Assembly (NCBI RefSeq): GCF_019754945.1
Contig: NZ_JAEUWU010000004.1
Span: 186,001-250,000, forward strand
Length of the DNA stretch: 64,000 nucleotides
Source: Corynebacterium pseudokroppenstedtii
GTDB taxonomy: Bacteria > Actinomycetota > Actinomycetes > Mycobacteriales > Mycobacteriaceae
Direction of reading: 5' to 3'
Positions within the stretch are counted from its first letter, which is position 1. Each line of letters starts with the position of its first letter. The notes beneath the pieces are model-generated. The model worked only from the letters and a program-made list of their open reading frames with translations. It was not told the DNA's origin and ran no database searches. Shown piece after piece: positions 63,464 through 64,000 of the stretch. Position numbers and translations under genes: made by a program.

Positions 63464-64000
63464 GGTGCCAGTACCCCAGTCCGACGTTGGTCGACGCGCC
63501 TATAACGACGATCGAGCCCACGTTTTCCATTCGTGGTCTGCACAGGCGGAGTTGGATCCGATTGTCATGGAATCGGCCCACGGTTCCTACATCGTGGATG
63601 CAGATAAAAAGGAATATATCGACTTTTCTTCGCAGCTGGTCTACACGAGTATTGGCCACCAGCACCCGAAGGTCGTACAGGCCATCAAGGAGCAGGCGGA
63701 CCAACTGTGCACCATCGCTCCGGCGTACGCGAATGATAAGCGTTCGGAGGCCGCGCGTCTGATCACGTCGCACTTGCCCGATCACCTCAACAAGGTGTTG
63801 TTCACGAACGGTGGCGCGGATGCCGTCGAGCACGCTATCCGTTTGGCACGTCTGCACACGGGCCGCTACAAGGTGTTGTCGCGTTTCAGGGGCTACCACG
63901 GCGCAACCCAGATCGCCATGAACATTTCGGGCGATAACCGTCGGTGGAGAAATGACTACGGAACGTCGGGCGCGGTTCACTTCTTCGGGCCCTTCTTGTA
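63464..64000 (+). CDS. class III PLP aminotransferase, 5' part
   Basis: An open frame running off the window edge: 179 residues visible. GTG at 63464 follows ggagg. It begins VPVPQSDVGRRAYNDDRAHV, then SWSAQAELDPIVMES, GSYIVDADKKEYIDFSSQLV (the class III dimer and substrate region), VLFTNGGADAVEHAIRLAR (phosphate-binding start) and SRFRGYHGATQIAMNISGD. These place it in the class III (omega-) transaminases, close to taurine- or beta-alanine:pyruvate-type enzymes. The catalytic Lys lies beyond the window. Confidence 0.88.

Overview
The window comes from a Corynebacterium. The evidence is the Ag85/PS1-type mycolyltransferases, an Rv3802c-type cutinase, the arabinogalactan genes (UbiA phosphoribosyltransferase, PAP2 phosphatase, GlfT2, Glf), a GTP-dependent PEP carboxykinase next to trmB, and a serS/septum-protein/zincin trio. 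Base composition is moderate (roughly mid-50s % GC by eye). No rRNA, tRNA, CRISPR array, insertion sequence or prophage gene is visible.

Layout. 1-4.2 kb (+): a DUF3068 membrane protein, a DcuA/DcuB-type dicarboxylate carrier and a flavin monooxygenase-like oxidoreductase. 4.4-8.0 kb (+): fadA and fadB for fatty acid beta-oxidation. 8.0-14.0 kb (-): a FUSC membrane protein, a GH32-like protein translationally coupled to acetolactate decarboxylase, and pckG. 14.2-16.7 kb (-): an unknown operon that includes a 72-aa gene split by a -1 frame change. 16.9-20.2 kb (+): trmB, an NYN-domain protein, a UPF0104 membrane protein and a DUF3054 protein. Then follow a POT peptide transporter (+) and a Gln-rich secreted repeat protein (-). 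24-33.2 kb (-): cutinase, lipoprotein, Cop1/PS1-like and second mycolyltransferase, UbiA, PAP2 phosphatase and GlfT2. 33.5-43 kb: a membrane-anchored esterase with a 44-aa membrane peptide, a NagE-type PTS permease, and a choline-to-betaine set (betT, betB, betA). 43.2-50.2 kb (-): glf inside a galactose operon (galM, symporter, small membrane protein, galT, galK). 50.3-53.5 kb (-): a HAD phosphatase and a PlsC/coiled-coil/HAD fusion. 54-60.2 kb (+): glpD, glpF, glpK and a secreted monoacylglycerol-lipase-like enzyme. 60.4-64 kb: serS (-), a septum-formation protein, a zincin and the start of a class III aminotransferase.

Main observation. In C. glutamicum, as I remember it, the order is pck, trmB, NYN, UPF0104, DUF3054, cmpL1, accD3, pks13, fadD32, cutinase, lipoprotein, cop1, cmt, aftB, ubiA, PAP2, glfT2. 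Both flanks are preserved here, but the mycolate condensase block (accD3-pks13-fadD32) and its MmpL exporter are replaced by a POT transporter and an unknown Gln-rich secreted repeat protein. aftB is also absent from its usual position. This is what would be expected from a mycolate-deficient, lipophilic species such as the C. kroppenstedtii group, yet two mycolyltransferases and the cutinase keep intact catalytic residues. beta-Oxidation, glycerol use, a secreted lipase and peptide uptake fit a lipid-scavenging skin or mucosal lifestyle.

Other notable signals are a canonical T TTT TTG slippery heptamer at a frame break in a coupled small gene, a GH32 protein with Ala where the nucleophile Asp should be, a PlsC-HAD fusion, and orphan intrinsic terminators in two long gaps that may end undescribed transcripts.
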